Of a stretch of DNA of 64,000 nt, positions 8,062-16,229 are shown piece by piece; the stretch's first letter is position 1, and every line of letters begins with the position of its first letter. The translations under genes were made by a program, and so were the position numbers. Source of the stretch: CAYWGR01 sp964458015 (lineage in GTDB: Bacteria; Planctomycetota; Planctomycetia; Pirellulales; Thermoguttaceae); the NCBI GenBank assembly GCA_964458015.1, contig CAYWGR010000004.1, positions 1 to 64,000 of the forward strand, in the 5' to 3' direction. A model generated the notes under the pieces. It ran no database searches and was not told where the DNA came from. It saw nothing but the letters and a program-made list of their open reading frames with translations.

Positions 8062-9234
8062 ATGCCTTATCTCGACAAATGTGAGAGTGACGCCCGCATT
8101 GCGCGGGTCAAGGAATTGCTGAAAGCAAAAAATCTTGATGCCGCTTTGGTTTATTATGATGAATTCAACATCGGCAATGGCTGGTATCTGACCGGCTGGT
8201 GTCCGCAGTTCGAGAGCGGAGCGGTGTTGATTCCGCGCGAAGGCAAGCCCCGCATCCTTGGAGGGCCGGAAAGCGAACCGTTCGCCAAGCTCGACAGCAC
8301 GATCACCGAAACGCGAAATTTCACCGTGTTCATGGTGCCCGACGAAGAGTATCCCAACGCCACGATCATTGATTTTCCAAAATTATTCGCCGAATTGAAT
8401 GCCGAACTGGGCGTCGTGCGCCGCGTCGGGTTGGTCGGTGCGGGCCGGATGCCGGCCGAGTGCTACAAGCAGATTGTCGAAGGTTTCGGCGGCGTTCCCT
8501 TGGTCGATATCACGTCCGACTATGTTGCATTGCGCCATGACAAATCGGCTTGGGAGCGCGACCGGATTCGCGCGGCGTTTCAATTGGCCGACGCTGCTTA
8601 TGACGCGATGAAAGCCCAGGTCAAGGCCGGCGTTACCGAAATTCAAGTGGCGGCCGCCGGCGAATATGCCGTTCGCAGCCGAGGAGCCAGCGGGTTCGGC
8701 TTTAGCGCCATCGTGGGCAGCGGCGCACGATCGAATGCCGTTGTGCCGACGGCCAGCTCAAAGCCGCTTCAACCCGGCGAAATGGTGATGATCGGCATTG
8801 CACCGAAAGTCAACGGTTATGCAGGCGTGGTGGGCGATGCACTGCCGGTCGACGGTCAGTATTCCGCAAGCCAGTTGACCTGCATGAGACACCTTAAGGA
8901 AGCATTCCGTTTGACCAAAGCCCAACTAATCCCGGGCAAGATCGGTCGTGAAATCGATGCGCCGGCTCGGGCGTATTTCGAGAAGAACGGATTCTCCAAG
9001 TATTTGGTGTGTCCTTTCGTTCACACCATCGGTTTGCACGAGGCCGAGGCGCCGTTCTTCGGGCCGAACAGCAACGACGTTCTGAGGCCGGGCATGACAG
9101 TTTGCGTCGATGTCAGTTTCTTCGGACATCCGGAATTTAACGGCGTTCGGATCGAAACCGGCTATGAAATCACCGACCGGGGGCCTGTGCCTATGAGCGA
9201 GAAAATGGATCGCATTTGCACGGAAGTGCTTTGA
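8062..9234 (+). CDS. Creatinase-like M24 family protein (metal ligands not conserved), copy 1
   Basis: A 390-residue protein with the M24 two-domain layout: an N-terminal creatinase-type domain (~1-155) and a C-terminal pita-bread domain (~160-385). In metal-dependent M24 peptidases the pita-bread core carries two Asp ligands. Here the matching strand reads MVMIGIAPKVNGYAG, so the first Asp is Gly and the second is not evident. The later His (FVHTIGLHE) and Glu (RIETGYEI) are kept, and the ligand Glu of the EP motif is Asp (CVDVSFF). It is therefore closer to metal-independent creatinase than to Xaa-Pro aminopeptidase. ATG 8062 follows AGGGGAG at 8047-8053. The second copy lies two genes downstream. 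A C-N hydrolase or a non-catalytic binding role is inferred. Confidence 0.82.
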   Translation: MPYLDKCESDARIARVKELLKAKNLDAALVYYDEFNIGNGWYLTGWCPQFESGAVLIPREGKPRILGGPESEPFAKLDSTITETRNFTVFMVPDEEYPNATIIDFPKLFAELNAELGVVRRVGLVGAGRMPAECYKQIVEGFGGVPLVDITSDYVALRHDKSAWERDRIRAAFQLADAAYDAMKAQVKAGVTEIQVAAAGEYAVRSRGASGFGFSAIVGSGARSNAVVPTASSKPLQPGEMVMIGIAPKVNGYAGVVGDALPVDGQYSASQLTCMRHLKEAFRLTKAQLIPGKIGREIDAPARAYFEKNGFSKYLVCPFVHTIGLHEAEAPFFGPNSNDVLRPGMTVCVDVSFFGHPEFNGVRIETGYEITDRGPVPMSEKMDRICTEVL

Positions 9235-9261
9235 ATCTTTAGGGCATGAAAGGCAAAACAC

Positions 9262-9582
9262 ATGATTCGCAAAGCCGTGATGTTTCAGGCCAAGCCGGGG
9301 ATGGCCGCCGAATATGAAAAGCGACATAACCCCATTTGGGCTGAACTAGAAGCGGCTTTGAAAGAACATGGTGCAAGCAATTACTCGATCTTTCTCCACG
9401 AACCGACAGGGCGACTTTTCGGCTATGTGGAAATCGAAGACGAAGCGAAATTTGCACGTATTGCAGAGACGGACGTGTGCCGGCGATGGTGGCGCTATAT
9501 GACCGAAGTGCTGGAATGTGAAAACGATTGCAGTACCAAGGGCAAAGAAGAACCGCTACGCGAAGTTTTTCATCTCGATTAA
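9262..9582 (+). CDS. rhaM: L-rhamnose mutarotase
   Basis: Interconverts the alpha and beta anomers of L-rhamnose in the cytoplasm. The 106 residues match RhaM almost throughout: MIRKAVMFQAKPG, the active-site YEKRHNPIWAELEAALKEHG, NYSIFL, LFGYVEIED, TDVCRRWWRYMTEV and the C-terminal REVFHLD. His22 and the tryptophan pair of WWRYM are the conserved active-site residues of the family. Length is normal. It sits between the two creatinase-like genes, with 27 and 42 bases on either side, and is the firmest pointer to L-rhamnose or a similar 6-deoxy sugar as the cluster's substrate. No rhamnose isomerase, rhamnulokinase or rhamnulose-phosphate aldolase gene is in the window. Confidence 0.95.
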   Translation: MIRKAVMFQAKPGMAAEYEKRHNPIWAELEAALKEHGASNYSIFLHEPTGRLFGYVEIEDEAKFARIAETDVCRRWWRYMTEVLECENDCSTKGKEEPLREVFHLD

Positions 9583-9624
9583 GCGGTAAATATAACAATC
9601 AGAAAATTTTCAGGAGAAACCTAA

Positions 9625-10797
9625 ATGGCAGAACGCATTCGTATACCCGAAACGGAATATCAAGAGCGCGTCCAAAAAGCGGCGAAGCTGGTCGAGCAGC
9701 ATGGTTTGGATGTGTTGGTGGTCAACTCGACCGAGGCCGATTACGCCAATGTCCGTTATTTCAGCGATTTCTGGCCGCTGTTCGAGACGGCCGGCGTGGC
9801 CATCAGTCCCACCGGCAAGGCGGCGCTCATGGTGGGGCCGGAAAGCGGAAAATACTCGGCCGACCGCAGCATGATTCAAAATATCTTTCAGTTGATGGAA
9901 TACCGCGAGTCGGCCGACCCGGCTTATCCCGAGGTGAAGGCCTCGAAATATACCGACGTGTTCAATTCGATCGGCGTAACGGGCAAAAAACTGAAAATCG
10001 GCGTCGGTGGCTATCTCGTCAGCAATCCGGTCCAATTGGCGGGGCTCAAGGAATGCTATCCCGACTGCGAGATTGTGCGGGCCGATGACATCATGGTCGC
10101 CCTGCGCGGTGTCAAGTCGGAAAACGAAATCGCGTGCATGCGCGAGGGCTTTCGCATTACGGAAATCGCCACGCGGGAAGTCGTCCGAGCCATCAAGCCC
10201 GGCATGACCGAACTGCAATTGGTCGGCATCGCCCAGAAAGCGATCTACGAAAACGGGGCGGAATACGAAGGGCTGCCGATGTACGTTTTCAGCGAGAAAT
10301 CGACCCGGCACGCCATTAGCCGCTCCACGTATCGCGAAATCCAAAAAGGCGACATCGTGCAACTCAATCTTTCGGCCAAGGTGTGCGGCTATTCGCCCAG
10401 CATCGGGATGCCGATCAGCATGGGGCCGCTGGTGGGCCGCAAACGCGAGGTCGTCGAGTTCGGCTTGGAAGCCCATCGTTGGACCTACGATCAGCTTCGC
10501 GCCGGCGTGATGGCCTCGGATGTGGCCAAACGCTACATCGAACTGTTCAAGCAGCGCGGCTTCTACGACAACTACCTCTATGGCCCTTGCCACGGCACCG
10601 GACTGATCGAAGTCGAATCGCCTTGGATGGAAAGCATCTCGAACTATCCGCTCAAGGAATGCATGACATTCCAGGTTGATACCTTTGTTTCGGCCGAGGA
10701 GTTCGGCATCCGCTGGGAGACCGGCGTCGCGATTCGCAAGGATGGGGCGGAAGTTTTGTCGCAACCGATTGGAAAAATCGTCGAGATCGACGTCTAA
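9625..10797 (+). CDS. Creatinase-like M24 family protein (metal ligands not conserved), copy 2
   Basis: A 390-residue protein with creatinase N-terminal domain (~1-150) and pita-bread domain (~155-385), divergent in sequence from the copy at 8062. The core strand reads GDIVQLNLSAKVCGYSPSIG: Asn replaces the first metal-binding Asp, just as in Pseudomonas creatinase (SLNTF), and the second Asp is also lost. A His ahead of it (STRHAISR) lines up with the catalytic His of creatinase; a later His (GPCHGTGL) and Glu (RWETG) are kept. This makes a metal-independent amidinohydrolase-like activity plausible. ATG 9625 follows an AGGAGAAA ribosome-binding site. It is the third gene after the regulator's reductase partner and is followed after 36 bases by the deacetylase gene. 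Confidence 0.85.
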   Translation: MAERIRIPETEYQERVQKAAKLVEQHGLDVLVVNSTEADYANVRYFSDFWPLFETAGVAISPTGKAALMVGPESGKYSADRSMIQNIFQLMEYRESADPAYPEVKASKYTDVFNSIGVTGKKLKIGVGGYLVSNPVQLAGLKECYPDCEIVRADDIMVALRGVKSENEIACMREGFRITEIATREVVRAIKPGMTELQLVGIAQKAIYENGAEYEGLPMYVFSEKSTRHAISRSTYREIQKGDIVQLNLSAKVCGYSPSIGMPISMGPLVGRKREVVEFGLEAHRWTYDQLRAGVMASDVAKRYIELFKQRGFYDNYLYGPCHGTGLIEVESPWMESISNYPLKECMTFQVDTFVSAEEFGIRWETGVAIRKDGAEVLSQPIGKIVEIDV

Positions 10798-10833
10798 CGA
10801 TAATACCCAACGCAATCTAGTGGATTGAGTCAA

Positions 10834-11754
10834 ATGCAAAAAAAGAAATCCTCAACGAAAAACGCCGATAGCACGGCCTTCGACGTGGTTTTTGGCTTCG
10901 ATATGGAAACCGACATCGGCTCGTTTACGCCTTATTATGAAGGCGTTCGGCACGGCACGCCGCGCCTGCTCGATCTGATGGACAAGCACGATATTAAGGC
11001 CACTTTTTTTTGGACGGGTCATGCCGCCGAGAACAATGCCGAGATGGTTTGCTGCGTGCGCGATGCCGGCCACGAGACCGGTTGCCACGGTTTGTTCCAT
11101 GAAACACTGGGCGATCCGATTTTCCCGTTGCCCAATAATTGGCCCATCTTGCCGTCGGAAGTCGAGGGCCGGTTGCGCATCGCTACGCAAATCGTTCGCG
11201 AAACGAGCGGCGTGCGGCCGACTAGTTTCCGATGCCCTCGGCTTTGGGGCAGCACCCAGGTTGTGAATGTGTTGGAAAAGCTTGGCTATTTGGCCGATGC
11301 TTCATTCCCGCTGTATTTCTACCGTAAGCCGTTCACGCCCTATCATCCGTCGACGAAAGATTGGACGAAGCCGGGCAAGATGAAGTTGGTCGAGATTCCC
11401 AACTTTTGCGACTTGAGCATGGAAAGCAACGATCCTTATCAGCGCGATCGAGATCAGTGGCCGCTGTATCGAACGCAAGGCGCGAATGCATTGATGGAGA
11501 AGGCCGACAGTTATATCGCGTATGTGCAAGAGCATGGCATGCGGCCGGTTTTATGTTTCTATCTCCATCCCTGGGAATTCCATACCATGCCCCAGGGTAC
11601 GCTCGATTTCGGCGAAAGCAGCGTGAAGCCGCTGCCGTTTATCGTGAAGAATTGTGGGCCGAAGGCCGTGAAGCAACTGGATCGCGTTTGCACGATGCTC
11701 AAACAGCGCGGCGGCCGGTTCGTGACGGCGAAACAATTGGCCTTGGAATGGTAA
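10834..11754 (+). CDS. Polysaccharide deacetylase family protein, PuuE-like
   Basis: A 306-residue protein of the NodB-homology (CE4) fold. The metal site is recognisable: an Asp motif GFDMETDIGS (~22-31) and the H-x-x-x-H motif CHGLFHE (~86-92), with a C-terminal catalytic-type His in YLHPWEF (~247-253). The DMETD form and overall layout are those of the cytoplasmic PuuE/cyclic-imidase-like branch (allantoinase, imide or amide hydrolysis) more than of secreted peptidoglycan or chitin deacetylases, and no signal peptide is present. TTG 10825 is an alternative start; ATG 10834 is preferred. The next gene starts 3 bases after its stop codon, indicating tight co-translation. The substrate is unknown; in this context hydrolysis of a C-N bond in a sugar-derived compound is inferred. 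Confidence 0.85.
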   Translation: MQKKKSSTKNADSTAFDVVFGFDMETDIGSFTPYYEGVRHGTPRLLDLMDKHDIKATFFWTGHAAENNAEMVCCVRDAGHETGCHGLFHETLGDPIFPLPNNWPILPSEVEGRLRIATQIVRETSGVRPTSFRCPRLWGSTQVVNVLEKLGYLADASFPLYFYRKPFTPYHPSTKDWTKPGKMKLVEIPNFCDLSMESNDPYQRDRDQWPLYRTQGANALMEKADSYIAYVQEHGMRPVLCFYLHPWEFHTMPQGTLDFGESSVKPLPFIVKNCGPKAVKQLDRVCTMLKQRGGRFVTAKQLALEW

Positions 11755-11756
11755 CC

Positions 11757-12701
11757 ATGAAAGCGCAACAACTCCTAAAAGCCTTGGCCAAGGCAAAAAA
11801 ACGTGCCCATTTGGTCGGCGATCTGGACGCCGGGGCCATCGTGGCCCTCGATATGGAAGGCCGCTGGTTCGGCGTTCTCGGCGGCGAAGTTCTCAATCGG
11901 GTGAATCTGGAAGCCGTCGCGGGGCAAAGCACGCGGGAGCGTTATTTGAATCCCGGCGGCGACGGGCTTTGGCCTGCACCTGAGGGAACTGCCCTGGGAT
12001 ATCAATATTCCACCGGCACATGGCGCGTCCCGCCGGGACTTTGTGCGGCACGGTTTCTGGTGACGCAAGCCGACGCACAAAAAGCCTCGATTCGCGCGGA
12101 AATCGACTTGATAAACAACCAAGGACTTGGCATTCCGACGCTTTTTGAGCGGAAATTCGCCGTAATGCCGGATAAAAACTCGGTTACCGTCCGCGTTACC
12201 GAAAGCATCACCTATCTTGGGCATGCGCCGCTGCGCCGAAGCGATTGTCTGTTGGCCCCTTGGTCGCTTTGCCAGTTCGACTCCGGGCCTGATTGCGAGG
12301 TGGTGTTTCCTTGTGTGAAAAAAGCGTCGGTCTGGGATCTCTACGACCAACCAAGCGACGTGCAACGCACGTGGGAAAAACGGTTGTGCCGCACGCGGAC
12401 CGATGGTTCGCAACGTTACCAAATTGCCATCGACGCCGATGTGCCCTGGATCGAATTTCGCGATCCGAGCCGCGGCATAAAGGTGAGGCGCAAGGCGAGT
12501 CCGTTGCCTTCGGGTCAAGCGTATATCGACATCCGCGACACGGCGCCGACCGTTTCGCCCGGCAAAAAAGGCGTTCGCTACAGCGTTTATAGCGATCCGA
12601 GTTGTTTCATGGAGATTGAAGCGGCCGGCGGTTGTCCGGCGCTGATCGAGCCGAAGGCGGTCATGAGCGTCATGGTCAGTACGCAATTCATAAAAGCATA
12701 G
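11757..12701 (+). CDS. Conserved-looking protein of unknown function in the rhamnose-type cluster
   Basis: A 314-residue protein without signal peptide or membrane helix. The sequence is mostly beta-type, with a glycine/tryptophan-rich stretch near residue 60 (NPGGDGLWPAPEGT) and repeated aromatic strands (FCVCEKS is not present; typical pieces are YQYSTGTWRVPPG and WIEFRDPSRG). This reads like a beta-sandwich fold of the mutarotase-like kind and loosely recalls DUF6786-type proteins of Bacteroidota and Planctomycetota, from memory only. The reading frame is open far upstream (to 11361), but that part lies inside the deacetylase gene; ATG 11757 comes 3 bases after the deacetylase stop. ATG 11748 is an alternative. 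RhaT follows after 10 bases, so it belongs to the operon. Confidence 0.75.
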   Translation: MKAQQLLKALAKAKKRAHLVGDLDAGAIVALDMEGRWFGVLGGEVLNRVNLEAVAGQSTRERYLNPGGDGLWPAPEGTALGYQYSTGTWRVPPGLCAARFLVTQADAQKASIRAEIDLINNQGLGIPTLFERKFAVMPDKNSVTVRVTESITYLGHAPLRRSDCLLAPWSLCQFDSGPDCEVVFPCVKKASVWDLYDQPSDVQRTWEKRLCRTRTDGSQRYQIAIDADVPWIEFRDPSRGIKVRRKASPLPSGQAYIDIRDTAPTVSPGKKGVRYSVYSDPSCFMEIEAAGGCPALIEPKAVMSVMVSTQFIKA

Positions 12702-12711
12702 GAAATTTTCG

Positions 12712-13758
12712 ATGGATCAGATTATCGGCATCATCCTGCACACGATCGGCGGTCTTTCGTCGGCCAGTTTTTACGTGCCCTCGCACAAAGTGAAGCATTG
12801 GGCGTGGGAGACGTATTGGATCACCTTGGGCTTCGTGGCCTGGATCATCATGCCGACGGTCGGTGGGCTGCTCACCACGCCGGACATCTGGGGCATCCTG
12901 CATAGCAGCTCCTGGAGCACGATGGGCTGGGCGTATTTCTTTGGCGTTTTGTGGGGATTCGGCGGGTTGATGTGCGGGCTGAGCCTTCGATTCGCAGGCC
13001 TTGCACTGGGCCAATCCATTTCGCTCGGCGTATGTGCGATCGTCGGAACGATTGTGCCTGCGATTCTCGATCATAAGGTCTACGTTCTCGTTTCGACGGT
13101 GCCCGGCGGGATTGTATTGTTGGGCTTTCTGGTTTGTCTTGCCGGCATAGCCTGTTGCGGTTTTGCCGGTTTGCTGAAAGAACGCAATTTGACGGACGAA
13201 CAGAAGAAAGAGGGCGTCAAGGATTTCGCCATCGTCAAGGGGCTTGTTCTGGCAATTTTCGGCGGCATCATGAGCGCCAGCATGGCGCTGGCCATCAAAG
13301 CTGGCGAAGGAATGGCGATTGAAGCCGTCGAATACGGAACCGCCCGGGTGTTTATGAATATCCCGATCTTCGTTCTGGCATTGGGAGGCGGTTTCACCAC
13401 GAACTTTTTCTCGTCGATGATCCTGAGCGCCAAAAACAAATCATTCCATGATTACATTTTGAAACCGCGTTCCATCCTGGCGATGAATTATTTCCTTGCG
13501 ATCATCAGCGGTTTGATGTGGTACGGCCAATACTTTTTCTACGGCATGGGCACCACGAAAATGGGCAAATTCGACTTCGCCAGTTGGAGCATCCACATGG
13601 CGGCCATCATCATTTTCAGCAATCTCTGGGGATTGTGGCTGCACGAGTGGAAGCACGTCGGCCGGCGCACGGAAATTTATCTGTGGATCGGCATTATTTT
13701 GCTCACGGTTTCGGTCATCATGATTGGCGTCGGCAACAACCTTGCAGGCAGCATGTAG
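12712..13758 (+). CDS. rhaT: RhaT-family L-rhamnose/proton symporter
   Basis: An inner-membrane sugar-proton symporter of the RhaT family (drug/metabolite transporter superfamily). The 348 residues form about ten helices with the family's landmarks: IIGIILHTIGGLSSASFYVP at the N-terminus, WETYWITLGFVAWIIMP, GWAYFFGVLWGFGGLMCGLS, FAGLALGQSISLGVCAIVGT, GGIMSASMALAIKAGE and YFFYGMGTTKMG near 270. A hydrophilic loop around residue 160 (KERNLTDEQKKEGVKDF) separates the two halves. It begins 10 bases after the preceding gene. Together with the mutarotase it supports uptake of L-rhamnose or a close analogue; whether this homologue carries rhamnose itself is not shown by the sequence. Confidence 0.9.
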   Translation: MDQIIGIILHTIGGLSSASFYVPSHKVKHWAWETYWITLGFVAWIIMPTVGGLLTTPDIWGILHSSSWSTMGWAYFFGVLWGFGGLMCGLSLRFAGLALGQSISLGVCAIVGTIVPAILDHKVYVLVSTVPGGIVLLGFLVCLAGIACCGFAGLLKERNLTDEQKKEGVKDFAIVKGLVLAIFGGIMSASMALAIKAGEGMAIEAVEYGTARVFMNIPIFVLALGGGFTTNFFSSMILSAKNKSFHDYILKPRSILAMNYFLAIISGLMWYGQYFFYGMGTTKMGKFDFASWSIHMAAIIIFSNLWGLWLHEWKHVGRRTEIYLWIGIILLTVSVIMIGVGNNLAGSM

Positions 13759-13819
13759 AGACTTCAAACGGAAACGACTAGCACTAACGGATAGTATATT
13801 TACACAGGAGATAAAAGCG

Positions 13820-16144
13820 ATGTGGAAGCGAACTATTTATTGGGCATTGCTATGCGTGTTTGCATGGGACAACGTCAATGGCGTTTACGCCGCCAAGGTG
13901 GTCTTGCCCGAGGGGGCGGCGCCGGCGGCGATTGTGAGTCGGCATTTTCCCGATCGTGTCCATGAATTCGTTTGGCGCAATTGGAATTTGGTTTCCACGG
14001 CCAAGATGGCGAAGGTGCTGGGAGCGTCGGAACAGAACGTCTTGGAGATGGCTGCTTCAATGGGACTTCCGCCGGCGGCGGCAATTCCGCCGGAGATCAA
14101 AACGCGAGGCTATATTACGGTCATTCGCCGCAACTGGCATCTGTTGCCCTATGAGCAATTGCTGGAACTCATCGAGATGACGCCCGAGCAGTTGGATTTC
14201 GCCTTGCGGGAAGATGATTTCCTTTGGATCAAGCTTGGCATGGTGAAGCCGAAATGCGAGCCGTTGCACTACGTTGCACCCAACGCGGCGGCTCAACAAC
14301 GTGCGGCGGAAATCAAAAAACTCGTGGAAGCCGACTTCGGCGACGAGATCCGCCGACCGGCCGAACCGCGATTCCAATTCGTGCGCGATCTTAGCAAGCC
14401 GATTGCAGGGGCGCCGACGGGCGCGGTCGTTAAGACGACCGCTTCTTCTCCCGATGAATCCCTGCGTTATATCTATTCTTATTTCGCTGTCTATGGCGAT
14501 CCGCTTTCCGATCCGACGTTGGATCCGTTTCCTGACGGGTTGTTGCAGCGGTTGTCGAACCTGGGCGTCAACGGCGTATGGTTGCATGTGGTGTTGCGCG
14601 ACTTAGCGCCGGGCGGAAAAGCGTTTCCCGAGTTCGGCGCCGGCTGTGAAAAACGTCTGGCCACGCTACGAGCGTTGGTCGAGCGGGCGAAAAAATATGG
14701 CGTAGGAATCTATCTCTACATGAACGAGCCGCGCATGATGCCGCTCGACTTTTTTAAGGTCGAAGGGCGGGCGGATATGGCCGGCGTGCAGGAGGGCAAC
14801 TTCCGGGCCATGTGTACCTCCCATCCGGCCGTGCGGCAATGGATGGGCGACGCCTTGACCTACGTGTTCCAGGAAGTGCCGGACCTGGGCGGCGTGTTTA
14901 CGATCACCGCATCTGAAAATCTGACGAACTGCGCATCACATGGCCAGTGGAAATCCTGCCCCCACTGCAAGAATCGTTCGGATACGGACATTCTGGCGGA
15001 TGTCAACACGATCATTGAGCAGGGCGTGCATCGCGCCAATCCCAAGGCGAAGGTTTTGGCGTGGGATTGGGGATGGCGCGGCAATGCCGATGCGTCCGAC
15101 ATCATTGCCAAACTGCCGAAATCCACATGGCTCATGTCGGTGAGCGAATGGGACTTGCCGCTGGATCGCGGAGGCATCAAAACCGCGGTGGGCGAGTATT
15201 CTTTGTCGGCCGTGGGGCCGGGGCCGCGTGCGTTGCGCCATTGGAAAGCGGCCAAGCAGGCGGGATTGAAAACGGCCGCCAAGATGCAGTTGAACAACAC
15301 GTGGGAGATTTCCTCGGTGCCCTATCTGCCCGTGATGAATCTCGTGGCCGAACATTGCCACAATCTGGCTTCGGCCGGCGTCGACGGCATGATGCTGAGC
15401 TGGAGCCTGGGCGGATATCCTTCGCCGAATTTGGAAATCGCGGCTCGATTCCTTGCGAAACCCACGCCGGGCATCGACCAGGTCTTGGATTCCGTGGCGG
15501 CCGAGCGCTACGGAGCCGAGGGCGGCCCCTTGGCTCGCAAGGCTTGGGAGGCTTTCAGCACGGCGTTCCGTCAGTTCCCCTATAGCTGCGGATTGTATGC
15601 CAATCCCGTGCAGATGGGGCCGGCCAATCCGCTTTATCGCGCGCAAACCAACTACGGCGCCACGATGGTCGGGATTCCCTATGACGACGTGGCCGCTTGG
15701 CGCGGCGCTTATCCGGTTGAGATATTTGCCGGGCAATACGAAAAAGTGGCCCAGGGCTGGCAAGCCGGCATTCCGCTGCTGAAAGAAGCCGTGGCAAAGG
15801 CGCCGGCCGAACGTCGCGCCGATGCTCAAACCGAACTGCGTTTTGCCGAGGCCGCATGCATTCACTTCCAATCGGTTGTGAACCAAACGCGCTACGTGGT
15901 TGCCCGAAATGCTTTGGCACAAACGCCAAGCACGCTGACCGCCGAACAGCGCAAGGCATTGCTCACTCAGATCAAGGCTTGCTTGGAATCGGAAATCGTA
16001 TTGGCGCGACGGCTCTTCACGCTGACGAGCGAAGATTCACGGATCGGCTTTGAAGCTTCGAACCACTACTATTACGTGCCGCTGGACTTGGCCGAGAAGG
16101 TGATCAACTGCCGTTGGTTGCTGGAAGATTACGCCAAGCAATAA
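13820..16144 (+). CDS. Secreted TIM-barrel-like protein, putative glycoside hydrolase
   Basis: A 774-residue protein with a Sec signal peptide (WKRTIYWALLCVFAW to VYAA, cleavage near residue 25). After a helical N-terminal part (~30-200) comes a region that reads as a glycosidase TIM barrel (~215-530): GVNGVWLHVVLRDL, KKYGVGIYLYMNEPRMMPLD, GVFTITASENLTNC, KVLAWDWGWRG and GVDGMMLSWSLGGYP resemble successive barrel strands with acidic residues at their ends. A CPHC pair near 385 may bind metal or form a disulfide. The C-terminal part is helical. I cannot place it in a numbered glycoside hydrolase family; a GH20-like barrel is a guess. ATG 13820 follows GGAG at 13807. As last gene of the rhamnose-type cluster it may release the sugar outside the cytoplasm. 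Confidence 0.75.
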   Translation: MWKRTIYWALLCVFAWDNVNGVYAAKVVLPEGAAPAAIVSRHFPDRVHEFVWRNWNLVSTAKMAKVLGASEQNVLEMAASMGLPPAAAIPPEIKTRGYITVIRRNWHLLPYEQLLELIEMTPEQLDFALREDDFLWIKLGMVKPKCEPLHYVAPNAAAQQRAAEIKKLVEADFGDEIRRPAEPRFQFVRDLSKPIAGAPTGAVVKTTASSPDESLRYIYSYFAVYGDPLSDPTLDPFPDGLLQRLSNLGVNGVWLHVVLRDLAPGGKAFPEFGAGCEKRLATLRALVERAKKYGVGIYLYMNEPRMMPLDFFKVEGRADMAGVQEGNFRAMCTSHPAVRQWMGDALTYVFQEVPDLGGVFTITASENLTNCASHGQWKSCPHCKNRSDTDILADVNTIIEQGVHRANPKAKVLAWDWGWRGNADASDIIAKLPKSTWLMSVSEWDLPLDRGGIKTAVGEYSLSAVGPGPRALRHWKAAKQAGLKTAAKMQLNNTWEISSVPYLPVMNLVAEHCHNLASAGVDGMMLSWSLGGYPSPNLEIAARFLAKPTPGIDQVLDSVAAERYGAEGGPLARKAWEAFSTAFRQFPYSCGLYANPVQMGPANPLYRAQTNYGATMVGIPYDDVAAWRGAYPVEIFAGQYEKVAQGWQAGIPLLKEAVAKAPAERRADAQTELRFAEAACIHFQSVVNQTRYVVARNALAQTPSTLTAEQRKALLTQIKACLESEIVLARRLFTLTSEDSRIGFEASNHYYYVPLDLAEKVINCRWLLEDYAKQ

Positions 16145-16189
16145 TGATTGCCTTGGGAAGCAGCAAGCCGTGGAGCAAAACCTTAAATC

Positions 16190-16221
16190 GTAGGGCGGGT
16201 CAAGCGCAGCGATGGCCCGCC
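16190..16221. repeat. Dispersed GTAGGGCGG-type repeat, single arm
   Basis: A 32-base element running from GTAGGGCGGG through AGCGATGGCCCGCC. It has close copies at 54892-54923 and, as an inverted pair, at 53213-53294. It fills most of the gap between the cluster's last gene and the convergent membrane-protein gene, ending nine bases before that gene's stop codon. Confidence 0.85.
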
Positions 16222-16229
16222 ATCCAGGC

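Noticed and set aside
9610..10839. Minus-strand frame of 409 codons opposite the second creatinase-like gene
   Set aside because: Antisense to a clear gene with an RBS, arginine/histidine-rich translation without motifs.
11361..11756. Upstream extension of the unknown cluster gene
   Set aside because: This part lies inside the deacetylase gene in another frame; the ATG at 11757, three bases after the deacetylase stop codon, is the natural start.
14936..15922. Minus-strand frame of 328 codons opposite the TIM-barrel gene
   Set aside because: Antisense shadow; unusual composition and no start signal.
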